The notes under the pieces are model-generated. The model was not told where the DNA came from. It did not search any database and saw only the letters and a list, made by a program, of their open reading frames with translations. From Halanaeroarchaeum sulfurireducens (GTDB taxonomy: Archaea > Halobacteriota > Halobacteria > Halobacteriales > Halobacteriaceae): a stretch of 64,000 bases of DNA. A program made the position numbers and the translations under genes. The stretch is taken from NCBI RefSeq assembly GCF_001011115.1, contig NZ_CP008875.1, positions 1 to 64,000 on the forward strand, in the 5' to 3' direction. This document shows positions 26,719 through 35,264 of this stretch, one piece after another; position 1 is the first letter of the stretch, and each line of letters starts with the position of its first letter.

Positions 26719-27026
26719 TATTATCGCCCACGAATTATAGCATGAATGCAAACACGTTTTGATCCTGAGTGGTGAGATTGCTTTTGAAGGAAGGATTCTC
26801 GCCTTGTAATCAGCACAGAGGTTATAACAATTTACAAATAGGTTCGAATTTTCTAATACATATAGACATCAAGTTCAGCAGATCAAGTATATTCAAATCA
26901 GGCGTCTATGAAATCGTTCTGAGATGCCTTCGTATATTTGTCACCAGATTAACTAAGAAAGCCACAGTTACAGACAAAATAACCGAATTCTTTAGACGAT
27001 GAAAGTATTAAAGATTGTTGTCAAAT
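26719..27026. other. Intergenic with dispersed-repeat core copy (26795-26812)
   Basis: The stretch between the convergent RHH-FtsZ and membrane-protein genes is A+T-rich and has no convincing gene; a 77-codon plus-strand frame here lacks haloarchaeal composition. At about 26796 it contains GCCTTGTAATCAGCAC, a core copy of the dispersed element also seen at 41.1, 46.9, 48.8 and 55.1 kb. Confidence 0.45.
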
Positions 27027-27659
27027 TTATCTACGTGGGTCGTTCATTTTGCCCAGCCACACCACAAGCAGAAAGAGTAATAAGAAGATTTCCAGCGTGA
27101 TGGACACAGGGTGATACACGATAGGGGCTGCCTTTGGAAATTGGATTGAGTTCATTTGTGCGTACTTTGCAACTATCTGCAGCGCGAATCCTAGAATTAA
27201 CAAAATTGCTCCAGTTTTGAGAAACACATATTCCGTCTTATCGTTTATAAGACTCATAGCAGTCTCCCGTGTCATTGTCTTAGTGAGGCTCATATCAAAT
27301 TTGTCCGGCATGTGCTTGCTATCTGTAATTTCTACTGATATTTCTTTCTCCTTTAGAGGTTTGTTTGGGGCATCTTCTAATTCAATTTTTTTACATTTGA
27401 GCTCCTTACGTTCTGCTTTTAGTTTTTCATATTGTTCAGGAGGGTTTAGCTCAAATGCAAGTGTGTGAGACCCGTAATTCTGAGAAGTTACCTGCGCCTC
27501 GTCATGAAGAGTTGCCCAGGCATAGGATATTTTCCTATAACGCGGCCAAATGTATCTCGATAGTTTGTTTATTGGACGAATTCGAAAGCCAGCAATTGTT
27601 AATGCACCTAACCCGTCTAAAATTAAGCCAAACAGGGTGAGTTGATTTGGTGTTACCAT
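27027..27659 (-). CDS. Small membrane protein with cytoplasmic or external linker, unknown
   Basis: This 210-residue protein starts at MVTPNQLTLFGL, selected because a hydrophobic segment begins directly after it; the frame continues upstream to 27815, but that part overlaps the next gene's start. Three membrane segments are visible: about residues 7-26 (LFGLILDGLGALTIAGF), about 150-170 (LKTGAILLILGFALQIVA) and about 185-205 (ITLEIFLLLFLLVVWLG). Between the first two lies a 120-residue charged region with a lysine/glutamate-rich coiled coil (YEKLKAERKELKCKKIELED). No family is recognised. It is A+T-rich like the RHH-FtsZ gene, converges with it across 300 bases and probably arrived with it. 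A membrane partner or anchor for the FtsZ-type protein is only a possibility. Confidence 0.65.
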   Translation of the reverse strand: MVTPNQLTLFGLILDGLGALTIAGFRIRPINKLSRYIWPRYRKISYAWATLHDEAQVTSQNYGSHTLAFELNPPEQYEKLKAERKELKCKKIELEDAPNKPLKEKEISVEITDSKHMPDKFDMSLTKTMTRETAMSLINDKTEYVFLKTGAILLILGFALQIVAKYAQMNSIQFPKAAPIVYHPVSITLEIFLLLFLLVVWLGKMNDPRR

Positions 27660-27773
27660 ACTAAAATGCCTATGTCCCCCTAAGTGTTCTATTGGTACCG
27701 TCAATGGCGAAATCAAATAAAAGGTATCGTCCAATATGATAAACTCTACTAGCCGGGTATAATTCACTAACAA

Positions 27774-28148
27774 ATGAATACGGTTATCGAGGTTCCTTCG
27801 AGTGAAGTCGATCACGAGGCGCTGACCGCCAACGAAACATACCGTGTAGCGCTCCTTGATTCGCCCTCCTCAACAGAGCCAGCTACTCAGCAGGAGCCAG
27901 AGAGTATCGCTGCTCGAGGAACTATGGATCCTTCTTCGGCAGGCCCTCCAATTGATGAGGGGGAGGTCCGCGACGTGACAATCGAAACCGTCGGCGATCA
28001 GGGCGATGGTATTGCAAAAGTCGAACGTGGCTACGTCGTGATCGTCCCCGGCGCCCAACCTGGTGACGAGCCCACCGTCGAAATTGAACAAGTTCAGGAG
28101 AACGTCGCGTTTGCGAGCATCGTCGATACCGACCCGCGAGCCCTCTAA
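27774..28148 (+). CDS. TRAM-domain protein
   Basis: This 124-residue protein carries a C-terminal TRAM domain from about residue 60 (PPIDEGEVRDVTIETVGDQG, then GIAKVERGYVVIVPGAQPGD and VAFASIVD). TRAM domains form an RNA-binding beta-barrel, and small TRAM proteins are common in haloarchaea, where related archaeal proteins act as RNA chaperones. The N-terminal 55 residues are low complexity, acidic and serine/proline-rich, longer than in the usual 60-150-residue TRAM proteins but without a recognised domain. A TATA-like GTATAATT lies about 20 bases before the ATG, so a leaderless or near-leaderless transcript is likely. Composition returns to G+C-rich here, marking the end of the A+T-rich island. 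Confidence 0.85.
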   Translation: MNTVIEVPSSEVDHEALTANETYRVALLDSPSSTEPATQQEPESIAARGTMDPSSAGPPIDEGEVRDVTIETVGDQGDGIAKVERGYVVIVPGAQPGDEPTVEIEQVQENVAFASIVDTDPRAL

Positions 28149-28269
28149 CTGATATCCTCCCCGGACCGCCCTCATTCTCGGCAAACCACCGGTGTGAGAC
28201 GGCTTCGTTCGAGTTTGTCTGATGGAGGTGGTTCTGAAAGTCAAGTCACGATTTCTCCACCCGTTCGCG

Positions 28270-28560
28270 ATGGCACAACCTTCCAAGGTCGAAATTCAAT
28301 CTATGACAAAGGAACCGATTGACGTGCTGGACGACCTGGCTGACCGGGTCGCCGATGAGTTCGAGGCGGATCGACAACCGGACGAGTTCAAAGATGTCTC
28401 GATTGTAATCGAAAACCGCGGCGTGGAACATCCGACGCTGATCGTTCATGTCGACAGGGAGGATGCGGATTCCCTTGCTGACCGTATCGATGAGTTCCTC
28501 CGCGAACGCGGTGCGCGGATAACCGGGAACGACACTCCGACACCGACATCCGCGTGTTAG
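28270..28560 (+). CDS. Small conserved-looking hypothetical protein
   Basis: The frame opens at 28222, but the start MAQPSKVEIQSMTKEPIDV at 28270 is preferred because the preceding residues are basic and unlike the rest; neither start has a clear ribosome site. The 96-residue product is acidic, with an alpha-beta-beta-alpha look: helix EPIDVLDDLADRVADEFEAD, strands FKDVSIVIENR and HPTLIVHVDRED, then helix ADSLADRIDEFLRERGA. I do not recognise a family. It follows the TRAM gene by about 120 bases on the same strand and may be part of the same accessory cassette upstream of the convergent partition genes. Confidence 0.6.
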   Translation: MAQPSKVEIQSMTKEPIDVLDDLADRVADEFEADRQPDEFKDVSIVIENRGVEHPTLIVHVDREDADSLADRIDEFLRERGARITGNDTPTPTSAC

Positions 28561-28681
28561 CGACGGTCGACTAACGACGTCCTTCCTCCAATTTTTGCCT
28601 CACCGCAAGCTAGTTTGGCGATGAAAGCCTTATTGACGACAAATACCCTCGAATAAACACTATTCCACTATACACATTCTG

Positions 28682-29173
28682 CTAGACGAGATCATTGAAT
28701 CCTTCGTCCTCCATCAGTTCAGCCACACGTTCCGGATGGTGGAACGCAGCAAGCAGGGCAAACTCTCGTGCATCCGTTTTCGACACCTCACTCGTACCGA
28801 GTTCGTCCGCGAGGTTCGCCCGGAACTCCGCTTCCTGGTCGGCCACCGTATCCCTTACATGGAGCTCCAGGCGGGTATCACGCTCGTCGCCGACATTACT
28901 CCGCCTGACGAAATACGGATACGTCTGGCCCGTAGAACTCTGGCCTCCAGTTGTTGCGCTACCTCCCTTGGTGCTACTTGCTTCGACAGACTGCCCACCA
29001 GCAATGTCGTGGTCCGTATCTTCGATGTCTGCTGATGCCTGCTTCTGTGAATCTGCCTCTGCCTCTGCGCTCTTTTCGGCCGTTTCCGATTGGTCGACGA
29101 CATCATTCTCGCTTGGTTCTTCGTCGCTCTCCCCGAAATCGAGGTTTCCGGAGCCGGACTTGAAATTACTCAT
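28682..29173 (-). CDS. Partner protein of the ParA-like ATPase
   Basis: This 163-residue protein is encoded directly after parA with an ATGA-type overlap (29170-29173), so the two are co-translated. The first 80 residues are disordered, acidic and serine/alanine/glutamine-rich. The C-terminal 75 residues look folded: YPYFVRRSNVGDERDTRLEL, then helical VADQEAEFRANLADELG and TDAREFALLAAFHHPERVAEL. It lacks a ParB nuclease-type motif. In haloarchaeal plasmids, ParA genes are commonly followed by such a small non-ParB partner, presumed to bind the centromere or adapt ParA to it. The assignment is therefore by gene order and general architecture. Confidence 0.65.
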   Translation of the reverse strand: MSNFKSGSGNLDFGESDEEPSENDVVDQSETAEKSAEAEADSQKQASADIEDTDHDIAGGQSVEASSTKGGSATTGGQSSTGQTYPYFVRRSNVGDERDTRLELHVRDTVADQEAEFRANLADELGTSEVSKTDAREFALLAAFHHPERVAELMEDEGFNDLV

Positions 29174-30165
29174 GTGTAGCTCACCTCCACCGGGTCTTTG
29201 TCCGCCAGATCAATTCTCCGTGTCTCCTCATCTTGGAATTCAAGTTCTAGTACCGGATCAACGTCGGCTCCGAAGGTATCGACGGCGATGAATCGGGCGA
29301 GCTCGTACAACTTCCGTAGTGTATCGATTTCCCTGTCCCGGACCCGTCGATGGCCGGGTTCACTTACCATTGCGCCGTCCTGTTCGAATGTTTTCCACCG
29401 CTCCTCGACAACCTTGAACGCTGACCCTCGCGCTTCCCACATGGCGTCCATGAGGCTCTCCCGGTCCCCGATTGTTACCGGTGTAGCGAACGCGTCCGTC
29501 TTTTCGAACTGTTCGCGGTACTGTTGGTGGGCGTTCGTTTGGCCGACTCCTGATGGGACGACGCAGGACAACCCGATTTCGATGTCCAGTTGGTCCTCCA
29601 TATTGCCGACGAGTTCCTCGAGGCCTTCCAGACTCAGATTCCCCTTCCCGGCCGGTTTCACGGGCGCAACGAGCGTCCGCATCGCGAAAATCGCGTTATA
29701 GAGGAGGTCTTCTGCGCGTGCGTTTGGATCAATAAGGACTGCATCGTATTCTTCGTTTAGTTGTTGTTTCTTCCAGAGAAGCTCATACAAGAGCTTGAAC
29801 CGTGGGTATTCCTCCCGGCTAATGTTCTGCATTCCCGTTTCGTAGGAAATCTTCTGCTCAAGATTGGATGTGAAATCCCCAAGCATGTCGTGACTCGGGA
29901 TGATATCCACGCTCTCCTCAGTGGACTCAATTAGGTCGTGGAAGTCACCGTCCGGCATATCGAGAATATGCTTGACCAGGTTGTCTGCATCGGGATCGTT
30001 TCGATACTGACCGACATCAAAGAGGCTCGTTAAATTGCCCTCCTGAGGATCGAGGTCGATGACGAGGGTATTCTTCCCCATCCGTTCCAGTGCGACGGCG
30101 ATGTTGGCCGTCATCGTCGTCTTGTACGTTCCACCGGACTCGGAGTAGACTACAGTCGTTATCAT
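29170..30165 (-). CDS. parA: ParA/Soj-family partition ATPase
   Basis: This is a 331-residue ParA-type ATPase. The N-terminal nucleotide-binding loop is YSESGGTYKTTMTANIAVAL; the usual K-G-G-x-G-K-T is altered, with serine for the signature lysine and tyrosine for the last glycine, a variant I recall from other haloarchaeal plasmid ParA proteins. Further motifs are LVIDLDPQEGNLT (switch I region) and YDAVLIDPNARAEDLL (Walker B), then LVAPVKPAGKGNLSL. It would drive segregation of the replicon or integrated element that carries it. The promoter region upstream (30166-30515) is filled with short TGTTACAGAT-type repeats that are good candidates for its centromere and autoregulatory sites. The downstream partner gene overlaps. 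Confidence 0.9.
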   Translation of the reverse strand: MITTVVYSESGGTYKTTMTANIAVALERMGKNTLVIDLDPQEGNLTSLFDVGQYRNDPDADNLVKHILDMPDGDFHDLIESTEESVDIIPSHDMLGDFTSNLEQKISYETGMQNISREEYPRFKLLYELLWKKQQLNEEYDAVLIDPNARAEDLLYNAIFAMRTLVAPVKPAGKGNLSLEGLEELVGNMEDQLDIEIGLSCVVPSGVGQTNAHQQYREQFEKTDAFATPVTIGDRESLMDAMWEARGSAFKVVEERWKTFEQDGAMVSEPGHRRVRDREIDTLRKLYELARFIAVDTFGADVDPVLELEFQDEETRRIDLADKDPVEVSYT

Positions 30166-30220
30166 AGGCTTCCGTTTGTTTCACTCAGTCATAAATCTGT
30201 GTCAGACGAACGGGTCGGAT

Positions 30221-30513
30221 ATCTGTAATAGATATCTGTAACAACCATCTGTAATATCTTCCTGGGGCTTTCGGAGTCGTGTGGTATTGGTCTTTGAAAT
30301 TGACTGTTACAGTAATCTGTCATAGATGGATGTTATAGATATCGGGGGCGGGAATTCGTTCTAAATGTCTGTTCGGGTTGTATCGGATTAGCCCGTTGCC
30401 TTGCATTCGGTCTGTTATCGCTGTCTGTAATACCTGTCTATAATGTCTATCTGTTACAGATAGTTGGAACGGACTATCGTGCATACTCTTCGGGGCGGAA
30501 AAATGTTACAGAC
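30221..30513. repeat. Array of ATCTGTAAYA / TGTTACAGAT repeats upstream of parA
   Basis: At least nine copies or near copies of a ten-base word occur in both orientations: ATCTGTAATA at 30221, ATCTGTAACA at 30234, ATCTGTAATA at 30247, TGTTACAG at 30305, ATCTGTCATA at 30315, TGTTATAGAT at 30331, GTCTGTAATA at 30423, GTCTATAATG at 30436 and TGTTACAGAC at 30504. In the middle of the strongest cluster lies a perfect 17-base palindrome, CTATCTGTTACAGATAG, at 30447-30463. The location directly before the ParA gene fits a centromere or operator (parC-type) site. An iteron-type replication origin is less likely because no replication-initiator gene is present nearby. Confidence 0.75.
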
Positions 30514-31066
30514 AACCTTTACTGTAGGAAACCGCAGTACAGCGGCTTCCAATGGTTGGCACTGAAATTTCCTACTTGAGAGACGGTGTGGTTACTTGAT
30601 GGCGCTGTTTCGGATTTGATTTCCTCTCTGGGCCTCTATCTATACAGTTGATCGGGCTGGTCAGGGACAATTGTACGGGCTCCTGGCGCCATGAGAAACC
30701 ATGTGAGTGACGCATACAGGAGATCGAGGGTTGGGGCCCGCAGCTACAGATCAGTGTTGTTGATGCCGCAGGCGCGGGGATAGGTTTGAAAGCTCGTTAA
30801 TGGCTTCAACAATAAATTTTGATATAGCGATATACGATTTATAGATTTGTAAACGCCTCTAATACCTCCTTAGGGCCTCTGAAAATGACGAAAACGGGAG
30901 AATACACGATAAATATATCTGGTCGTGATTACTTCGATAATCACGGCCACTTTGAAGTACCCCGACGCCGTCGGTGAAGCACGAATGCTGCAACCGCCTC
31001 ACGATGACGCTTCCCCCGGGGTAGAGCCACCGAGATCGGGCCCACAGGACGGTGGAGGGCCGGTGG
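30514..31066. other. Intergenic between parA repeats and recombinase
   Basis: About 550 bases without a credible gene. The left part is G+C-balanced; 30800-30930 is A+T-rich (TTTTGATATAGCGATATACG region). An inverted repeat at 30921-30948 lies just before the recombinase. The region could contain the recombinase attachment or crossover site, but no matching second copy was found by eye. Confidence 0.35.
30921..30948. repeat. Inverted repeat upstream of the second tyrosine recombinase
   Basis: GGTCGTGATTA and TAATCACGGCC are separated by CTTCGA, giving an eleven-pair stem with one G-T pair. It lies about 120 bases before the recombinase start at the edge of an A+T-rich stretch. It could be a recombinase core site, an operator or an RNA hairpin; the sequence alone does not decide. 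Confidence 0.5.
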
Positions 31067-32332
31067 ATGCCTGACCGGGCACTCTCTACGCCGCTCGCCG
31101 ACAGCTTCGAGCGCTACCTCCAGGACAAGGGGAAAGGCCGCGGTAGCGACGGCGGGAACTACCGACGGAACGCTGCGCGCGAACTCGAGCGGTTTGCCAA
31201 GTGGGCTGCCGGCGACCGCGGTGATGACGACTGGACAGGGATCGTCCCCAATGACGCCAATGACGTCGACCGAGAGCCGACATTCGAGGACCTCGACGAA
31301 CGCGTCTTCCGGGAGTACGCCCGGCATCTCAGCGGAGATCGGGGACTCAAGCAGAACACGGTACAAACCTATTACCGCTATATCTCTGCGTGGTGTGGCT
31401 GGTGCGTCAACGAGGGCTACCTCGAGGCGCACTACGCTCAGCGGGCGAGTGCGATGGCTCCACTTCCCGAAGACGACGGCCGCAAGCCCGGCGACCAGCA
31501 GGCCTGGACATCCGAGCAGCGGCACGCCCTCACCCGGCACGTCGACGAGCGAGCCCGTGACGCCATCGAGACGTACACGACAATCCCCGAAGATACCGAC
31601 CCCCTCGACAGACAGCGAGCGCGCTACACGGCGCTGAAGACGGCCCGTGACCGCGCCTTTGTGTTCGTCCTTGCGTACACAGCTGTCCGGGTTGGCGAAC
31701 TCCTTCGGGACCCGAACGACCCGCGCCGGCGCGGGGTCAGGTGGGAGGACCTCTCGATCGACGACGGGAGTATGGATGTCTACCGGAAGAAACAGCAGTG
31801 GGACGCAGCGAGCCTCCCTGATCCGGTGATCGCTCCACTTCGGAGCTATCGAAAGCTGATGGATCCACCGACGGAACGCTGGCCGGTGTTCCCGACGTTC
31901 GACCAACGGACGCTTGCAACACTCGTGCAGGATAAGCTGGCTGACCGAGGGGAACGCCCGGATGCGATCGACGAGCGACGTGAAGAATGCGCGCGTGACC
32001 TCTTGCTGGCGCTCGACGAGGACGTTCGGCCGCCGTCGATCACGACGGATGGAGCACGGTCGATTCTCCAGCGACTTTCAGAAGCTGCGGAGATCGATAT
32101 CGACCATCCGAAGCACGACTATCTCGCACCCCACGGCGGTCGACGCGGGATGGGTGAAGTCCTTGTCCGCGCGTTCGGGTACACGGTCGCTGCCCGGTAT
32201 CTTGACAACTCGGAGGAAATGGTCCGCGAACGGTACTCCCATATCGAGGCCGGCGAGCTGGGTGACGTTGCGACCGAAGCACTTGCCGAAATCGATGGCT
32301 CGACGACTGTTGCGTCGCGGGTAGAAGACTGA
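31067..32332 (+). CDS. Tyrosine recombinase (plasmid/integrative-element type)
   Basis: This is a 421-residue recombinase. The ATG at 31067 is favoured because GGAGG lies nine bases upstream; a GTG at 31052 is in frame. The N-terminal core-binding domain covers about residues 10-120 (LADSFERYLQDKGKGRG, then LKQNTVQTYYRYISAWCGWC). Catalytic-domain motifs are TAVRVGELLRDP (first arginine), APHGGRRGMGEVL (H-x-x-R) and MVRERYSHIEAGE (tyrosine nucleophile). The large spacing and the HGGRRG box match the recombinases that sit near parA genes on haloarchaeal plasmids, where they may resolve dimers or integrate the replicon. It is unrelated in detail to the recombinase at 23.7 kb. Its 3-prime end abuts a truncated P-type ATPase gene, a likely recombination junction. 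Confidence 0.88.
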   Translation: MPDRALSTPLADSFERYLQDKGKGRGSDGGNYRRNAARELERFAKWAAGDRGDDDWTGIVPNDANDVDREPTFEDLDERVFREYARHLSGDRGLKQNTVQTYYRYISAWCGWCVNEGYLEAHYAQRASAMAPLPEDDGRKPGDQQAWTSEQRHALTRHVDERARDAIETYTTIPEDTDPLDRQRARYTALKTARDRAFVFVLAYTAVRVGELLRDPNDPRRRGVRWEDLSIDDGSMDVYRKKQQWDAASLPDPVIAPLRSYRKLMDPPTERWPVFPTFDQRTLATLVQDKLADRGERPDAIDERREECARDLLLALDEDVRPPSITTDGARSILQRLSEAAEIDIDHPKHDYLAPHGGRRGMGEVLVRAFGYTVAARYLDNSEEMVRERYSHIEAGELGDVATEALAEIDGSTTVASRVED

Positions 32333-32757
32333 TTTATTCGGCCGTCTCGAACTTCGACGTCCGTGCGTTCGTCGATGGCGAACTCGGTGCTAACGCTCTC
32401 TATTGAGCGAAACTGGCCAGCGAAGCTGTTGGCGAGGACGGCCGAGACGGACAGCAACATCGCGAGCATTGCGAACACTGGGTGAACGAGTCCGATCGTT
32501 GCGGCGGCGACGCCGACGCCGTTAAACGCGAAGGCTGTCGCGAGATTCTGGCGGGTCTTCCGGTAGCTCTCCGTTCCGATCTCGTAGGCGTCCACCACGC
32601 CGCCGAGCCGGTTGCCAATCAGGACGATATCCGCTGACTCGATGGCGATATCTGTTCCCGCGCCGATGGCGATCCCGATATCCGCCTGCGTGAGTGCGGG
32701 GGCATCGTTGATTCCGTCGCCGACCATCGCCACGCGGTGGCCCTCGTCCAAGCTCAC
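32333..32757 (-). pseudogene. C-terminal fragment of a heavy-metal P-type ATPase
   Basis: The minus strand encodes the end of a P1B-type (copper/zinc/cadmium) ATPase: GHRVAMVGDGINDAPALTQA contains the MVGDGxND hinge, followed by TDIAIESADIVLI and two membrane helices (FAFNGVGVAAATIGLV and AMLAMLLSVSAVLANS). About 110 residues of family sequence remain out of the usual 700-850. It has no N-terminal metal-binding domain, no DKTGT phosphorylation site, and reads on into antisense of the recombinase until 32119. The break occurs within a few bases of the stop of the next minus-strand gene (32754), so DNA carrying that gene probably replaced the missing 5-prime part. Confidence 0.88.
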
Positions 32758-35132
32758 TCTGAATATCGAGAGATGGACGAATCGGGAAGCGTGCTAACCC
32801 TGTCGAGCAATTTCTCTCGTATATCAGATACAGACTCGGAATCGAAGTGGACATAGTCGGTATCGCCGCTTAACGCTTCGATCGTGAATTCGTGTAGCTT
32901 TCCTCTGATCCGTGGGTCATGCATATGCCGCCAGTAGCTCTCGAAAAATTTGAACAAGTCAAGCAAGGCTTCAAACTCCATGAACACCACTTGAATGTCG
33001 TCAACGCGTTCCTGATCGGCCTTTTGGAGATTTTCGCGGATGTTTTCGCTTACCCTCTCAAACTGGGTGTGCTTGAAATTCTGTGAGATGAAGATGTGTG
33101 CACTTGGCCCGGTGTCATCAGTTTTGTTAAGGATTCGCTCGTTCTGCGCGGCAGCCAAAATATATCGTGTAGCCTTATCCTCCTCGCTCGAATTTAGATC
33201 ATATCCGTCATCCTTGTAGGAAAGCTTCGCGTCACCAGTCGCCACGTAGTAGCTGTTACCATCTGGTAATGGGCTAATGAGAACGCTATCTGGTTCGCGT
33301 TTACCCTCTTTACCCATCCGTTCGGAGAATGAGAAAATGCTCTTCAGGAGATAGAAAACGTGTTTTTCGAACTTGTTTCGTTTGTAGATGTCAGCTAACT
33401 CTTCCCGGTGATCGGAGATGCTATCGAAACTATCCATCTGCCGCAAAAGCCTCGATCCTGTCGATCTAGCCTCTCGCGATTTTCGAAACACCCGTTCCTG
33501 AACCCCAATCAGAGCGGTGTATACCGCTTCACCCACTGCATCATCCGTGTTCACATCGTCGTCAAGGAGAAGATCATACAGGCTGAGATGGCCGAAACCC
33601 TCCTGCTGGGTTGTCCGTGATCCGCCGAACGTGATGAGTACTGATTCCAGCAGATAGTCGTCAAGTTGCCTAGGCCGACGCTGGTTTCCGAGGGAGACGA
33701 AGTAGATCTCGCCATACGACGTGGTACTCACGTCACCTTCAATATCGAGACCATGGAACGATGCTAGGCCAATGGGCCTTTTCGACTCGCCTGATCCAAA
33801 GTGATCCCGATCAACCTGCCACTCTTGGATGCTCAATTTATCATGGCTTGGAGAACAGTCCTCTAATTCCTCGAACAGCAGGTCGAACGCTTTGTCTTCA
33901 TCTACATCAACTACTAGGCGTTCGACGGGCTCGAAAAAGTCGTCATTGCCGCACTCTTCACATTCATCCTCGTCTGTTTCCACCTGATTTGAGCAACTCC
34001 GGCAGATTTTACGGGTCTCCTCAGAAGTCTCGATCAGGTCATCAACCAAATCTTGGGCCTCGCTCCCGAGTTCTTCATAGTATTTGGTATACGCATCCGC
34101 GCTTTCTGCCAGAATACGGTTCACGAGGAATCGTTCATCAGCTTGAGAACTGTAATCGTACAGCTTGTCGAATGCTATGTCGGTTGCAGAAACGAAATTC
34201 TGTTTGAACCGATCTCGTTCCGAGTCGAGTTTTCGCGGCGCGACCAGCTCAAATTCAAACCCTTGGTCACGATGTTTCACTGTGATCCTGAAATTATTCC
34301 CTGTTTCCTTGTCCTGTAGGTATAATTTCCTGATTTCAGACATACCTTCGAGGGAGATCAGGCCGACCTCTTTGAGGGTTTTAACGTCATTGTAAATCGA
34401 CGACTCGTTTTTCACCTCAATCTGTGAGTTTCCAGGGAGTTCCGATTCCGAGAACTCCATCCCGGTGATCTTGAAGAACTGGTTTTCCGTAGTTAGCAAC
34501 TCCTCAATCTTCTCAGCAATCGATTCAGACACCTGTTCGGGTTGCTTTTCATCGACCTCTTCGTCCGCTCGTAAATCGCCCAAAAGTGTCTTTTTGTCCT
34601 GTGCCCGCCCGCGTACCTCAAATCCATTATCTGATTTCTTGATGATAACCGGTTTCGCCCGCAGATATTTCCGTCCGATGACCTCGTTGGAGTCTTCATC
34701 GATTTCAACGTCAATCGTATCGTGACTTGGCCAAAGAACACGATACGCTTCGTCCACCTGCTCCAGAATCACATCGTGCTCCTCAGAAATCGATTCGATC
34801 TTCTCATCGGCACTTCTGTCCGATTCAAATTCTTCCCCATCCTTCTTCTGTGCCCAGAGATACTTCGTATAAAGTTTCATCAACCGATTCTCGGCATCCC
34901 CGGCATCCTTGATCGACTGATTAAATGCCTCGACCGTCTCGTATTCTTCTTCTATAATGTGTCGCTTCCGTTTGACAAATTCATTCAGTAAAACATCAGC
35001 GAGACTCTGATCGTCGTCACTGTCGGCATCGTCCCCAGAGTCGGCCTGTTGACTTGCATCCTCATAGTCAACATCAAGCTTGTACCAGAACTCGGAATCG
35101 TCGAAGACCTCGCTCAACCCGGTCGATGCCAT
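32754..35132 (-). CDS. Large protein with zinc ribbon and nuclease-like C-terminus, unknown
   Basis: This acidic protein has 792 residues from the ATG at 35132; a GTG four codons earlier is open, but TTTATATT centred 23 bases before this ATG fits a leaderless start. Residues about 30-130 are helical and coiled-coil-like. A C-x2-C...C-x2-C zinc ribbon (CRSCSNQV to CEECGND) lies at about 377-397. In the C-terminal third EPDSVLISPL followed by ATGDAKLSYKDDG gives D615, D634 and K636, a pattern compatible with a PD-(D/E)XK nuclease with DxK in place of ExK. Two regions flank this: NKFEKHVFYLLKSIFSF before and SAHIFISQNFKH after. No family is recognised. Size, zinc ribbon and nuclease-like motif suggest a defence or mobile-DNA effector, by inference. 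Confidence 0.7.
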   Translation of the reverse strand: MASTGLSEVFDDSEFWYKLDVDYEDASQQADSGDDADSDDDQSLADVLLNEFVKRKRHIIEEEYETVEAFNQSIKDAGDAENRLMKLYTKYLWAQKKDGEEFESDRSADEKIESISEEHDVILEQVDEAYRVLWPSHDTIDVEIDEDSNEVIGRKYLRAKPVIIKKSDNGFEVRGRAQDKKTLLGDLRADEEVDEKQPEQVSESIAEKIEELLTTENQFFKITGMEFSESELPGNSQIEVKNESSIYNDVKTLKEVGLISLEGMSEIRKLYLQDKETGNNFRITVKHRDQGFEFELVAPRKLDSERDRFKQNFVSATDIAFDKLYDYSSQADERFLVNRILAESADAYTKYYEELGSEAQDLVDDLIETSEETRKICRSCSNQVETDEDECEECGNDDFFEPVERLVVDVDEDKAFDLLFEELEDCSPSHDKLSIQEWQVDRDHFGSGESKRPIGLASFHGLDIEGDVSTTSYGEIYFVSLGNQRRPRQLDDYLLESVLITFGGSRTTQQEGFGHLSLYDLLLDDDVNTDDAVGEAVYTALIGVQERVFRKSREARSTGSRLLRQMDSFDSISDHREELADIYKRNKFEKHVFYLLKSIFSFSERMGKEGKREPDSVLISPLPDGNSYYVATGDAKLSYKDDGYDLNSSEEDKATRYILAAAQNERILNKTDDTGPSAHIFISQNFKHTQFERVSENIRENLQKADQERVDDIQVVFMEFEALLDLFKFFESYWRHMHDPRIRGKLHEFTIEALSGDTDYVHFDSESVSDIREKLLDRVSTLPDSSISRYSE

Positions 35133-35264
35133 TCTTATCGGCACACTACGAATATAAATGATAAAAGCCTTAGGAGTGGTTTTCTGCCGTTCCCCCCTTC
35201 AAACGCAGTGAAGCGTCCCTGAACCAACGTAGTATACTGCATTACAGTTGGTACTGGTGGCTGA

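Noticed and set aside
26769-27002. 77-codon plus-strand ORF after the RHH-FtsZ gene
   Set aside because: Composition is basic and aromatic, unlike neighbouring genes, no ribosome site or promoter is visible, and it spans a dispersed repeat core.
30221-30513. Repeat array considered as a CRISPR
   Set aside because: The repeated word is only ten bases, occurs in both orientations and at irregular spacing, and there are no cas genes in the window.
30221-30513. Replication origin of an Orc1/Rep plasmid
   Set aside because: No Orc1/Cdc6 or Rep gene lies anywhere in the window, so a partition-site reading is preferred.
30941-31906. 321-codon minus-strand ORF opposite the second tyrosine recombinase
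   Set aside because: Shadow of the recombinase, whose catalytic motifs are all on the plus strand.
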